This document shows, piece after piece, positions 30,746-39,601 of a stretch of DNA of 64,000 nucleotides. Position numbers and translations under genes: made by a program. The notes beneath the pieces are model-generated. The model saw nothing but the letters and a program-made list of their open reading frames with translations, was not told the DNA's origin and did not search any database. The stretch is from Longimicrobiales bacterium (GTDB lineage Bacteria; Gemmatimonadota; Gemmatimonadetes; Longimicrobiales; Gaopeijiaceae): contig OX639991.1 in NCBI GenBank assembly GCA_951828585.1, forward strand, positions 3,764,001-3,828,000. The letters run 5' to 3'. Numbering within the stretch: position 1 is the stretch's first letter; each line of letters starts with the position of its first letter.

Positions 30746-31840
30746 TCAGACCACCTTCACCGCCGGCGCCTCACCCCCGCTTTCCTGCTCCTCTTCCTCG
30801 CGGATCCCCAGCGCCACCAGCAGCCGCCCCTCGATCTCCCCGGCAACGTCCCGGTTCTCCTTGAGGAAGGTCCGCACGTTCTCCTTACCCTGTCCGAGCC
30901 GGAGATCGCCATACGAGAACCACGATCCCGATTTCTCGACGATGCCCTGCTCCACGCCGATATCGATCAACAGTCCCGTGTGGCTGATCCCCTGCCCGTA
31001 CATAATGTCGAACTCGGCCTGCTTGAAGGGGGGCGCGCACTTGTTCTTGACCACCTTGACGCGGGTCCGGTTGCCGATCACGTCGGGCCCGTCCTTGAGG
31101 GCGCCGATGCGGCGGATGTCCATGCGCAGGGATGCGTAGAACTTGAGCGCGCGGCCGCCCGACGTCGTTTCGGGGCTGCCGAACATGACGCCGATCTTCT
31201 CGCGGATCTGGTTGGTGAAGATGACGGCCGCGTTGGAGCGGCTCACCGCGCCGGTCAGCTTCCTGAGCGCCTGGCTCATCAGCCGCGCTTGCAGGCCCAC
31301 GTGCGAATCGCCCATCTCGCCCTCGATCTCGGCCCGGGGGACCAGCGCCGCCACCGAGTCGATGACGATCACGTCCACTGCGTTGCTGCGAATCAGCACC
31401 TCGGCGATCTCCAGCGCCTGCTCTCCCGTGTCGGGCTGCGACACCAGGAGGTTGTCCACGTCGATCCCGAGCTTGCGCGCGTACTGGATGTCGAGCGCGT
31501 GCTCGGCGTCGATGAAGGCGGCGATGCCTCCGTCGCGCTGGGCGTTGGCGATCACATGCAGACACAGCGTCGTCTTCCCCGACGACTCCGGCCCGTAGAT
31601 CTCGCTGATCCTCCCCTTCGGCACCCCGCCGACTCCGATCACCGCGTCGAGGTTGATGGCCCCGGTGGAGATCGCCTCGATCTGGAGGTTGGCGCCCTCG
31701 GCCCCCATGCGCATGATGGCGCCCCGCCCGTACGACCGCTCGATCTGGGTCAGGGCCGTGTTGAGCGCTTTCTCCTTCTGCTGCTTGTCCTTGCCGTTCG
31801 TGGTGGACATCCTCTTGCTGGACGCCGGCTGTCTGGGCAT
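30746..31840 (-). CDS. recA: Recombinase RecA
   Basis: This is the DNA-dependent ATPase for homologous recombination and the SOS coprotease, 364 aa. Walker A is GPESSGKTT, and [21 protein letters not shown] and [13 protein letters not shown] are canonical. The C-terminus is acidic ([13 protein letters not shown]). ATG 31840 has GAGG about 9 nt upstream. A second Met ten residues later is also possible. A good sigma-70-type promoter lies upstream. No recX gene is seen between it and alaS. Confidence 0.97.
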   Translation of the reverse strand: MPRQPASSKRMSTTNGKDKQQKEKALNTALTQIERSYGRGAIMRMGAEGANLQIEAISTGAINLDAVIGVGGVPKGRISEIYGPESSGKTTLCLHVIANAQRDGGIAAFIDAEHALDIQYARKLGIDVDNLLVSQPDTGEQALEIAEVLIRSNAVDVIVIDSVAALVPRAEIEGEMGDSHVGLQARLMSQALRKLTGAVSRSNAAVIFTNQIREKIGVMFGSPETTSGGRALKFYASLRMDIRRIGALKDGPDVIGNRTRVKVVKNKCAPPFKQAEFDIMYGQGISHTGLLIDIGVEQGIVEKSGSWFSYGDLRLGQGKENVRTFLKENRDVAGEIEGRLLVALGIREEEEQESGGEAPAVKVV

Positions 31841-31935
31841 CGATCGAACCTCTTCCTCTCGACGGGGGGTTGTCTGAGCGGTCCCGCCAGCCGCGCCGGG
31901 AAGGCCTCCCGGAGCAGCCCGCAGCGCCAATACCG

Positions 31936-31963
31936 AAGATAACACGAAACCTATCCGGGTCAA
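31936..31963 (-). promoter_or_regulatory. Candidate sigma-70 promoter of recA
   Basis: On the minus strand TTGACC (31958-31963) and TATCTT (31936-31941) are separated by 16 bp. They match the -35 consensus at 5 of 6 and the -10 at 4 of 6 positions. Transcription would begin near 31928, giving a leader of about 88 nt before ATG 31840. No convincing LexA box was identified by eye. Confidence 0.5.
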
Positions 31964-32077
31964 GCTTTTCCGGGGGGTGTGGTCCGCGCCCGCTTCGCGG
32001 CTCCACCCCACCCGGCCCCTGGAACCCCGGAACCGTTTCCGATGACGCCAAGGTACCTTCTATTGTCGGGCGGATAC

Positions 32078-33553
32078 ATGTCAGAATCGGCCAAGCTTTC
32101 GTATAGACCATTCACAGAACCCCAAATGGGCAAATCCACCTCGCAGATACACGAATACGACCTCGTCGCCATCGGCGGCGGCACCGGCGGCCTGGTCACG
32201 GCCGCGGGCGCGGCCTACCTGGGCATGAACCCGGCGATCGTCGAGAAGCACGCACTCGGCGGCGACTGCCTCTGGACCGGCTGCGTCCCCTCCAAGGCCC
32301 TCATCGCCTCGGCGCGTCTCGCACGGCAGATGGACCGCGCCGCCGGCCTCGGCCTCATTCCGAACGGGGCCCGCCACGACTTCTACGCCGTCATGGAGCG
32401 GATGCGGGCCGCGCGCGCCACCGTCGCGCACCACGACGACCCCCAACGCTTCCGCGACATGGGCGTCGCCGTGCACTTCGGGGCCGCGCGCTTCCTCGAT
32501 CCCGACACCGTCGAGGTCGACGGCGAGGGCACCCTGCGCTCCAAGCGTTTCGTCATCGCCACGGGCGCCGTGCCCGCCACCCCCCCCATCCCCGGCCTCG
32601 CGGAAACCGGCTACTGGACCTACGAGACCGTCTTCGACGAGAACGAGCTCCCCGATTCGATCGCGATCCTGGGCGGCGGGCCCATCGGGATCGAATTCGC
32701 GCAGGTCTTCGCGCGCCTGGGGTCGAAGGTCACCATCCTCGAGATGATGCCCAGGATCCTGATCAAGGAGGACCGGGATGTGGCGACGTTCATGCAGAAC
32801 CTCCTCGAGGCGGAGGGGATCGGGATCCGCACCGGGGCCGCAGTGACCCGCGTAGGCTCGGAGAACGGGCGCGCGGTGATCGAGACGAACGACGGGGGCC
32901 GCATCGAGGTGGACCGGGTATTCGTCGCGACCGGGCGGCGTCCCTGCATCGACGGTCTGGACCTGGAAGCCGCCGGGATTCGGACCGGCATGGGCGCCGT
33001 CGTCGTCGACGACTACCTGCGCACCAGCTCCAGGTCGGCATGGGGGGTGGGCGACGTGACCGGTGGGCTCCATTTCACCCACGTTGCGGAGCAGATGGCC
33101 AAGGTTGCCATCCGCAATTCGGTCCTCCCCGTCAAGAAGAAGATCCGCTACGACAGCGTCCCATGGGTCACCTACACCGACCCCGAGGTCGCCCACATCG
33201 GCATGTCGGAAGACGAGGCCGAGGACGCCGGCGGCACCACCTACCGCTACGAGATGGACGACCTGGACCGCGCCATCGTGGACGGCTCGGCGGTGGGATT
33301 CGTGAAGATCTCGGCGGACCGCAAGGGCAAGGTGATCGGCGCGACCATCGTCGCCCACGGCGCCGGTGACCTTCTCATGCCCCTCGTCCTCGCGAAACAG
33401 CACGGCCTGAGCCTCAGCAAGGTCAACGGCACCATCTACCCCTACCCCACCATGGTCGAGGGGGTGAAGCGCGCCTCGGGCGAGTACATGCGCTCGCGCC
33501 TCGACACGGCTGGGGGAAGGACACTCAAGAGAATCATCAAATGGCTGAAATAG
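32078..33553 (+). CDS. FAD-dependent pyridine nucleotide-disulfide oxidoreductase (mercuric reductase-like)
   Basis: This is a 491-aa flavoprotein of the dihydrolipoamide dehydrogenase / mercuric reductase group. The FAD site is AIGGGTGGL, the redox-active pair lies in GGDCLWTGCVPSK, the NAD(P) site is ILGGGPIGIEFAQ, and FVATGRRP follows. The C-terminal dimerisation domain lacks a terminal Cys-Cys pair and has no heavy-metal-associated domain, so true mercury reduction is doubtful. An ATG at 32126 is an alternative start. It overlaps the next gene by 13 bp. Genes of this type often accompany the VTT and arsenosugar-type glycosyltransferase genes that follow. Confidence 0.85.
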   Translation: MSESAKLSYRPFTEPQMGKSTSQIHEYDLVAIGGGTGGLVTAAGAAYLGMNPAIVEKHALGGDCLWTGCVPSKALIASARLARQMDRAAGLGLIPNGARHDFYAVMERMRAARATVAHHDDPQRFRDMGVAVHFGAARFLDPDTVEVDGEGTLRSKRFVIATGAVPATPPIPGLAETGYWTYETVFDENELPDSIAILGGGPIGIEFAQVFARLGSKVTILEMMPRILIKEDRDVATFMQNLLEAEGIGIRTGAAVTRVGSENGRAVIETNDGGRIEVDRVFVATGRRPCIDGLDLEAAGIRTGMGAVVVDDYLRTSSRSAWGVGDVTGGLHFTHVAEQMAKVAIRNSVLPVKKKIRYDSVPWVTYTDPEVAHIGMSEDEAEDAGGTTYRYEMDDLDRAIVDGSAVGFVKISADRKGKVIGATIVAHGAGDLLMPLVLAKQHGLSLSKVNGTIYPYPTMVEGVKRASGEYMRSRLDTAGGRTLKRIIKWLK

Positions 33554-35067
33554 AACCACGGGGCAGAACCGGCGCCTGGCTGAAGCTGGGGGCCTTCGTT
33601 CTCCTCATCGTCGGCGGCTTTTTCGGCATCAAGGGGACACCGGCCGGACCGTACCTCACCCTCGAAGGCATCGGCGACGGAATCGAGTGGCTGAGAGGCA
33701 ATCCATGGGCCGCTCCGATCTTCGTCGGCATCTACGCCACCGCCACCGCGCTGGCGGTCCCCGGCACCATCCTGACGCTTGCCGGGGGTGCCGTCTTCGG
33801 ATTCTGGTGGGGGACCCTCTACAACTTCATTGCGGCAAACATTGGCGCCAACGCGGCCTTCCTCGTCGCCCGTTCACTGGGCGGGGACGCGGTGCGCCGC
33901 CTCATCGGAAAGGACTCCAAAGTGCTGAACAAACTGGATGGCATCGTCGAACAGCACGGATTCAGGGGACTGTTGACCCTTCGCCTGATCCCCCTCGCGC
34001 CCTTCAACGCCCTCAACTTCGGGTCGGGGCTCATGGCGCTCAAATGGCGTAGCTACGCGATCGCCACGCTGATCGGCATTCTGCCCGGAACCGCGATCTA
34101 CACCTTCTTCGCCGATGCGCTCCTGCAGGGCTCCCAGGAGGCGTCACGCGACGCGTGGTTGAATGTACTCCTGGCAGGCCTCCTCCTCGTCCTGCTCAGC
34201 TTCCTCCCCGCGATCCTGAAAAAGATGAATGTGCGACTCCCCGGCATGTCAACCATAGTTGTCTTTTTGTCAACCGCAGTTGTCACTATGGGATTCGCGG
34301 GCGGGCTCAGGACCGCTTCCGCGCAGCAGCTCCCGGACCACAGCGAGTTCACCGGCGTGCTGGCGCCCGTCGTGTTCGGTGCGCAGGTGGACTATGCGAA
34401 ACTGGCCGCGGACGACGCGGGGCTCCGGGCCTACCTGGACCGGCTCGCGGCGACGGATATCTCGGCGGTCACGAGCGCGTCGCGGGACGAGCAGCTCGCC
34501 TTCTGGATCAACGCCTACAACGCCTGCATGCTGAAGCGAGTCATCGAGCACTACCCGATCAAGAGGGCGGGCGGATTCCACGGGCTGAAGAACCGCGCCG
34601 CCGGACGGCCCGAAAACTCGGTCTGGCAGATCGAGGATGTCTTCACTGGCGACCATTGCGTCGTGGCCGGCGAGGAGCGTTCCCAAGATGAGATCGAGCA
34701 CGAAATCATCCGTCCCATGGGCGATGCGCGGATCCACCTGGCCGTCAACTGCGCCGCGTGGAGCTGTCCGCCGCTGATCGGCCGGGCCGACCTGCCGGAG
34801 ACGCTGGACGAGCAGCTGGACGAACGCGTGCGCGCCTTCATGATGGACCCCGCACACTTCGATGTGACGACCGAGGGGGACAGGTCGACCGTGCGCGTGA
34901 ACAAGGTGCTCGACTGGTTCAAGGAGGACTTCGGGGGGAACAACGACGGGATTCGGGCGTTCTTCGCGGGGTTTGCGGACGGACATTACCGGGAGGCGCT
35001 GCTGGATCCGGAGACGAGGGTGGAGTTTCACGAGTATGACTGGACGCTGAACGACATCGCGCGGTAG
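33541..35067 (+). CDS. VTT (TVP38/TMEM64)-DUF547 fusion protein
   Basis: This is a 508-aa two-part protein. Residues ~1-230 form a polytopic VTT/DedA-like membrane domain, with LAGGAVFGFWWG, NIGANAAFLVAR and LRLIPLAPFNALNFGSGL typical of TVP38/TMEM64. Residues ~280-460 match DUF547 (FWINAYNACMLKRV, HLAVNCAAWSCPP). Between them, starting at Met236, is a sequence with every feature of a cleavable signal peptide ending ASA (residue ~261), suggesting two formerly separate genes. An internal ATG at 34246 could still start the second part. The two domains occur as neighbours in other bacteria. The function is unclear, and membrane transport of a metabolite is possible. Confidence 0.82.
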   Translation: MAEIEPRGRTGAWLKLGAFVLLIVGGFFGIKGTPAGPYLTLEGIGDGIEWLRGNPWAAPIFVGIYATATALAVPGTILTLAGGAVFGFWWGTLYNFIAANIGANAAFLVARSLGGDAVRRLIGKDSKVLNKLDGIVEQHGFRGLLTLRLIPLAPFNALNFGSGLMALKWRSYAIATLIGILPGTAIYTFFADALLQGSQEASRDAWLNVLLAGLLLVLLSFLPAILKKMNVRLPGMSTIVVFLSTAVVTMGFAGGLRTASAQQLPDHSEFTGVLAPVVFGAQVDYAKLAADDAGLRAYLDRLAATDISAVTSASRDEQLAFWINAYNACMLKRVIEHYPIKRAGGFHGLKNRAAGRPENSVWQIEDVFTGDHCVVAGEERSQDEIEHEIIRPMGDARIHLAVNCAAWSCPPLIGRADLPETLDEQLDERVRAFMMDPAHFDVTTEGDRSTVRVNKVLDWFKEDFGGNNDGIRAFFAGFADGHYREALLDPETRVEFHEYDWTLNDIAR

Positions 35068-35124
35068 GGGGATGGTGCGGCGGCGGGGACTGGAGACGGG
35101 CGAACCGGGCCGGGTTGTCGCCAA

Positions 35125-36537
35125 GTGGCCGGTGACGGGCCGAGTGACGGGGTGACGTTCTCGGGGGAGCCGGTCCACTCGCGGTCCGCCGAGATCGGGG
35201 TGGTGATTCCGGCGTTGGACGAGGAGGAGAGTCTTCCCGGGCTGTTGGGGGATCTGTCGGGGTTGGGCCTCGAGCGTGCGGTGGTGGTGGTTGATGGGGG
35301 GTCGGGGGACGGGACGGTGGCGGCCGCGAGGGCCGGGGGGGCGATGGTGATGAGGAGCCGGCAGGGGCGTGCCCGGCAGATGAACGCGGGGGCCGCGCTG
35401 TTGTCCACGCGGTGGCTGCTCTTTCTGCACGCGGACTCGCGGGTGGGGGACGAGGCGTTGCGGGCGATCGAGGGGCATGTGCGGGGGGGGCGGCGGGAGG
35501 CGGCGTATTTCGGGTTGACGATCTCTCATCCGCACTTCTACTACCGCGTGATCGAGGGGGGACAGCGGGTGCGGGAGCGGCTGTCGGGGCTGGTTTATGG
35601 GGACCAGGGGTTGCTGATTCGGCGGGATCGTTTTTTCGGTGCGGGCCCCTTCCCCGACGAGCCGATCATGGAGGACGTGATCCTGAACCGGCGGTTGCGG
35701 GGGGAGGGGGGGCTGGTGCGGCTGCCCGCGTCGATCTCCACCAGTGCGCGCCGGTATGAGGAGGAGGGGCGGGTGCGGGGGTTGCTGCGCAATGTGGCGC
35801 TGATGAGCCGGTTTCTGGCGGGGGGGGAGCCGGGGGAGCTGGCGGCGAGGTATCCGGCGCGCAGGTGGAGTCGCGGCGAGGATGGCGTGTCTTCGCGCGG
35901 CGATGAAGGCCGCGCGACGCTTCTCGTCTTCGCGAAGGCACCGAGGCCAGGTGAGGTCAAGACGCGGCTGGCGCGAAGCCTGGGGCGCGACGACGCACCC
36001 GAATACGACAAGGCCGCTGCGCTATACCGGCAGATGGGAAGGATGATTGCGGACGCGGTGGCTGAAGCGCCCGCCACCGTTACCGTGTGCTACGATCCCG
36101 CGGACGCGGAGGCGGAGATGCGCGACTGGCTCGGGTCGGCGGGAGCGCGGTACTGGCGGCAGGGCGAGGGCGACCTGGGTGAGCGCATGTCACGCATGTT
36201 CACGCGCGCACTCCTGGGCGCCGAGCGCGTCGTCGTGATCGGCACGGACACCCCCGCAGTTGACACGCGGACGATCACGCGCGCCCTGGCCGCGCTCGGC
36301 ACCGCCGATGTCGTGCTGGGGCCGTCCCGTGACGGAGGGTACTACCTGCTGGCCCTGTGCGAGCCGCATCCGAGCCTCTTTGAAGGGATCGAGTGGAGTA
36401 CCGGGTCGGTCCTGGCCGCAACGGTGGCCCGGGCAGGGGCGCTGGAATTGCGGGTCACCTTCCTGGAGGTCGAAACCGATGTCGACACTGCCAGGGATCT
36501 CGCGCCGGAGGTGACGAGTGCGATGGAATCGGGATGA
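35125..36537 (+). CDS. Fused GT2 (TIGR04283-like) and DUF2064 (TIGR04282-like) glycosyltransferase
   Basis: This is a 470-aa fusion. Residues ~22-240 are a GT-A glycosyltransferase (VVIPALDEEESLPGL, VVDGGSGDGT, LFLHADSRV) like TIGR04283. Residues ~262-460 are a DUF2064 nucleotidyl/glycosyl transferase (LVFAKAPRPGEVKTRL, VIGTDTPAVDT, GPSRDGGYYLLAL) like TIGR04282. Both families are annotated in arsenosugar biosynthesis loci, usually as separate adjacent genes. The start is GTG 35125, with another GTG at 35152 possible. Neither ArsM nor the radical SAM ArsS is in the window, so the arsenosugar role is inference from family names only. Confidence 0.82.
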   Translation: MAGDGPSDGVTFSGEPVHSRSAEIGVVIPALDEEESLPGLLGDLSGLGLERAVVVVDGGSGDGTVAAARAGGAMVMRSRQGRARQMNAGAALLSTRWLLFLHADSRVGDEALRAIEGHVRGGRREAAYFGLTISHPHFYYRVIEGGQRVRERLSGLVYGDQGLLIRRDRFFGAGPFPDEPIMEDVILNRRLRGEGGLVRLPASISTSARRYEEEGRVRGLLRNVALMSRFLAGGEPGELAARYPARRWSRGEDGVSSRGDEGRATLLVFAKAPRPGEVKTRLARSLGRDDAPEYDKAAALYRQMGRMIADAVAEAPATVTVCYDPADAEAEMRDWLGSAGARYWRQGEGDLGERMSRMFTRALLGAERVVVIGTDTPAVDTRTITRALAALGTADVVLGPSRDGGYYLLALCEPHPSLFEGIEWSTGSVLAATVARAGALELRVTFLEVETDVDTARDLAPEVTSAMESG

Positions 36538-36564
36538 AGTGGAGCCGGGACGGTAGTGGGGCGG

Positions 36565-37104
36565 TCATGCCCCCTGAACTTGTTCCGGGCTACTCTGCTC
36601 CTGGATGGCGGCCAGCAGCCTCGCCTCCATGCCCTCCCGGTCCTTGCGGGCGCGGTCGAGCCGGCCGTCAAGGCGCTTCTCCGCTTGCTCCAGTCCGTCC
36701 CTGAACCGCTTCTCCGCTTGCTCCAGTCCGTCCCTGAACCGCTTCTCCGCTTGCTCCAGTCCGTCCTGAAACCGCTTGTCCGCCAGCTCCAACCGTTCAC
36801 CGACCTCTTCCCGCATCCGGTCCAGTCCGCTTTCGAGGCGCTGGTCCGCACGATCCAACCGCCCACCAACATCTTCTCGCATTCGGTCGATCCGGTCCCC
36901 GAGGGTCTTCAACCCATCCTCGATATGCTTGAAGTCGTTTGCCTTGAGCCGGTCATACAAGCTGTCCACCGCATCCCTGGCAGCCCTCTCGGCGACGGGT
37001 TGGAACATTCGCAACAGCGCCCAGAATGCCCCCGCGACCGATCCCGCCACGCCCACCAGCAATGCCAGGGTGGGCAGCACATCTCCCCATTCCGGCCAAG
37101 TCAT
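36565..37104 (-). CDS. Membrane-anchored coiled-coil protein
   Basis: This is a 179-aa protein from ATG 37104 (AGGAAGGGG upstream). A single hydrophobic segment (residues ~10-30, PTLALLVGVAGSVAGAFWAL) is followed by a long charged helix. From about residue 105 it carries 11-residue units FRDGLEQAEKR repeated three times, plus degenerate ones, encoded by 33-bp DNA repeats. Hendecad periodicity fits a right-handed coiled coil. The function is unknown. The whole is reminiscent of small phage or envelope spacer proteins, but there is no phage context. Confidence 0.65.
   Translation of the reverse strand: MTWPEWGDVLPTLALLVGVAGSVAGAFWALLRMFQPVAERAARDAVDSLYDRLKANDFKHIEDGLKTLGDRIDRMREDVGGRLDRADQRLESGLDRMREEVGERLELADKRFQDGLEQAEKRFRDGLEQAEKRFRDGLEQAEKRLDGRLDRARKDREGMEARLLAAIQEQSSPEQVQGA
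36674..36772 (-). repeat. Three tandem 33-bp units in a coiled-coil gene
   Basis: Units start at 36674, 36707 and 36740 and are nearly identical; a fourth, degenerate unit follows. Each encodes one 11-residue hendecad (GLEQAEKRFRD register), so changes in unit number keep the frame and alter only rod length. Confidence 0.9.
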
Positions 37105-37436
37105 CTGGACACCCCTTCCTCCCTGTGGTTCCCGCCGAGCGCTACCGCAGCGGACACAAGACACCTGTGTAACATGATCCTACTTCGATGGACCGTCAAA
37201 GGGCAATTGGAGTCGGGCTCGGTCAGCTTCCCCGAAAGGCCCTCTTCTCCAGAGCCCTCCGTGGTCTCCGAGATAGGATCGGGCCGGAGGGCGGGCGCAC
37301 GAATAGTCGGATGGGACCAACTTCTTCTCGGGGCCATGGAGCCCCACGCCGACACGTGCCGCTTTGCCCGATTACGAGCTGCGGGCGTGGCTTCAGACCG
37401 GCTCCGTGACGAAGGGGACCCGGCCGGACAAAGCGA
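37105..37436 (+). other. Intergenic stretch, no gene recognised
   Basis: About 330 bp lie between the start of the coiled-coil gene and the end of the small lipoprotein gene. The open frames here look like random GC-rich frames: no ribosome site, signal peptide or known motif was found, and no RNA or terminator was recognised. Confidence 0.5.
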
Positions 37437-37796
37437 TCAGCAGCAGCTGGCCGGAATGATGAAACTCCAGACTTCGCCCGAGCCGACCGACCACGGCTGC
37501 GAGAGGACTTCTCCTCCGGCGAGGAACCTTATCCGGAGCTGGATTTCGGGCATGAACCACTCCAGCGTGAACCTGGCCTCGCTCTTCCCGCGCACGACCC
37601 CGAGACGCCTTGAGCCATAGTCCGGGGAGAGGTACACCGTCGCCTGGTTGAAGTTGTCGTTCCGTACCACGATGACGACCTCGGTGCCTTCCCCCTGCTC
37701 GCCCGAAGCACCGCCGCCTGTCACACATCCGGCGGCCGCGATGAGGGCGAAGAAGGGGAGCCACCCGTGAACTCGTTTTCCGTTTTCGGCAAGCAT
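37437..37796 (-). CDS. Small lipoprotein, hypothetical
   Basis: This is a 119-aa protein with a signal (MLAENGKRVHGWLPFFALI) and lipobox AAAGC near residue 24, then a Gly/Ser linker and a beta-rich domain (EVVIVVRNDNFNQATVYL). It ends with a Cys-Cys pair (PASCC). The sequence resembles small Ig-like or carboxypeptidase-regulatory-like folds, but no family was recognised. It is probably monocistronic. Confidence 0.65.
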   Translation of the reverse strand: MLAENGKRVHGWLPFFALIAAAGCVTGGGASGEQGEGTEVVIVVRNDNFNQATVYLSPDYGSRRLGVVRGKSEARFTLEWFMPEIQLRIRFLAGGEVLSQPWSVGSGEVWSFIIPASCC

Positions 37797-37989
37797 GGTA
37801 GTCTCCTCCGATCAGTACTCATCCGGGCTCCACGCATTGACCGCCCTGACGCCGGTATTCCGAAAACCACGGATGTTCGCTTGACGAAGACTAGGCCCCG
37901 GCGCGCCGCGGAGCCAGCCGGCATGGCATCCGGAAGTCCCTGATCCGCGATCCGGTCCATCGGTGCTAGCACAAAGTGCTGTCAAACCC

Positions 37990-39402
37990 TCAGCGACGCT
38001 GGTACGCCTGCCAGGTACCGGGCCTGACAGGCACATGCAGCACGTCGAACGGGGCCTCGGCGGAGCGATTCGCAAACAAGGGCACGTTCTCGTGTTCCCC
38101 GACTCGCACGATGTCGCTGCAATTCCTTGGTGAAGGGTCGCCCGTTCGTACGTATTCCCCACCGCCAAAGCGAATCGGATCGCCTGATTCAAACCATTCA
38201 TGCCCCTCCGCGTAACTCCCCTCGAACACCAGGCCGGGCGGCAGCTCCCGAACGGGGATCCACGGGGGACCAACCAAGGTGTCCCCCGCTGGCGTCACCC
38301 GTACGTCGACACTCTTGCCGGTCGCAAGACAAAGCGTTGCCGAAGTCCCCTCCGGGACCTCCCGGTCCGCCTGCCGGACCACCACCACCGTATCGGGCGG
38401 CGGCGCCGGCAGCGTCACCGTATCCGGTGCGGGGGCCCGCCGTCCCCGGCAGAGCGCCCTCAGCCCGCCACAGAAGGCAACCGACCCCAGCACACCGAAC
38501 TTCCTGGAGCGGAATGTGGTCTCCCCGTCATACTGAAGCCCCAGCGCGAAGGCGCCCACCCGGATCCCCCCCAGGTCGATCTGCACGCCCGCGTTGGCGT
38601 CGAAGCCGTTGAACTCCGCCATCAGGTTCACCAGCCGGCGGTCCCCCAGACCGAAGTGGACGGCTGCCCCCGCGAAGACCCCGCCGGAAGATGTCTCGCG
38701 GTAGAACTCCAGGTCGCGGCCGGCCTGGAAGAGCCCCCCACCCCAGCCCGCGTGCAGCGTCACGTCGTAGGGCGCCGAGCCGGCGAAACCGGGAAAGACG
38801 AGCGTCCCCACGAGGTAGGGGCTAAAGTTCCCGTTGAAGTCCTCCGCGCCGGGCGTACTCCGGCTCACCCGCCAGTCCGGATACCCAAGCCGGTTCGGCT
38901 GAACGTCGCCGGACTCCCCGTCGCCGAAGGAGGGCGAGGTCACATGGCGGAAGCCCGCGGCCAGCCCGGGGCCCCGGCCGTCCGGACGAAGCAGCGCCAA
39001 TCGCCCGAAGGTCCCGTAGATCCTGCCGCCTCGGTCCCGGTCCGCGAAGTGCTGCAGGGTGGCGCCTACCTCCGCGCGGTCGAAGAGGCCGAGCGCGAGC
39101 GAGCCATCGGAGAACCATCGCTCGAACCGCCCACCCGCCGGGATCGTTTGCCCCGGGCTGTCGGGAACGACGGTCTCGGCGGCCGACACCCCGAAGCCGG
39201 AGTACGTGACGGTAAAGGCCAGGTGGGGGAGCACCAGCGCGACCGGGATGTCGAGGAGGCCCGAGCCGTAGCGGAGCGTGGCGGGCATCGTGCCCAGGGT
39301 TTGGGCGGACGCCGGGGGGGCCAGGAGGGTGAGCGTCAGAAAGGCACAGGCGGGGATACGGCGCAACGTGTGCGGCAACCTCCCCGAACGGCTATCCCCC
39401 AT
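37990..39402 (-). CDS. Outer-membrane beta-barrel protein with extra C-terminal domain
   Basis: This is a 470-aa exported protein. The signal peptide ends around PPASAQ (residue ~34). Residues ~35-320 have the alternating, Gly- and aromatic-rich strands of an outer-membrane porin-like barrel (GYPDWRVSRS, YDVTLHAGWGGGLFQAG). A Pro-rich linker (PAPDTVTLPAPPPDT) leads to a ~120-residue periplasmic or surface domain with two Cys. Its start overlaps the end of the ccmD gene by 11 bp, so it may be read from the ccm transcript. No family name is justified. Confidence 0.65.
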   Translation of the reverse strand: MGDSRSGRLPHTLRRIPACAFLTLTLLAPPASAQTLGTMPATLRYGSGLLDIPVALVLPHLAFTVTYSGFGVSAAETVVPDSPGQTIPAGGRFERWFSDGSLALGLFDRAEVGATLQHFADRDRGGRIYGTFGRLALLRPDGRGPGLAAGFRHVTSPSFGDGESGDVQPNRLGYPDWRVSRSTPGAEDFNGNFSPYLVGTLVFPGFAGSAPYDVTLHAGWGGGLFQAGRDLEFYRETSSGGVFAGAAVHFGLGDRRLVNLMAEFNGFDANAGVQIDLGGIRVGAFALGLQYDGETTFRSRKFGVLGSVAFCGGLRALCRGRRAPAPDTVTLPAPPPDTVVVVRQADREVPEGTSATLCLATGKSVDVRVTPAGDTLVGPPWIPVRELPPGLVFEGSYAEGHEWFESGDPIRFGGGEYVRTGDPSPRNCSDIVRVGEHENVPLFANRSAEAPFDVLHVPVRPGTWQAYQRR

Positions 39403-39601
39403 CCGGCTTCGCGGAATCCCCCAGACCCTTCAGCTGCCGGGCAATCATCCAGACCCACACGAGGATCAGGAGCCACACGGCCGCGTAGGCCAGGAGGACG
39501 TGCACATAGGGACGCAGCGCGCCGCGTCCGGCCTCCTGGGCCAACAGCGCGGCGGGCGTGGCGAGCAGGAACAGGACCACGGTCAGGCTTCGAGAGATCA
39601 T
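39392..39601 (-). CDS. CcmD-like small membrane protein
   Basis: This is a 69-aa protein. A cleavable signal-like segment (LLATPAALLAQ) is followed by one transmembrane helix (YAAVWLLILVWVWMIA) and a basic-polar tail (RQLKGLGD). CcmD helps release holo-CcmE from the CcmABC complex. Size, the single helix and position right after ccmC (ATGA overlap) support the call, since the sequence itself is poorly conserved in this family. Confidence 0.75.
   Translation of the reverse strand: MISRSLTVVLFLLATPAALLAQEAGRGALRPYVHVLLAYAAVWLLILVWVWMIARQLKGLGDSAKPDGG

Noticed and set aside
32078-33553. True mercuric reductase and a mercury-resistance operon
   Set aside because: There is no N-terminal metal-binding domain, no C-terminal Cys pair and no merR/merT/merP nearby. 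Only the fold matches.
36674-36772. The 33-bp repeats as a CRISPR array
   Set aside because: Units are contiguous without spacers and encode a regular hendecad in an open frame.
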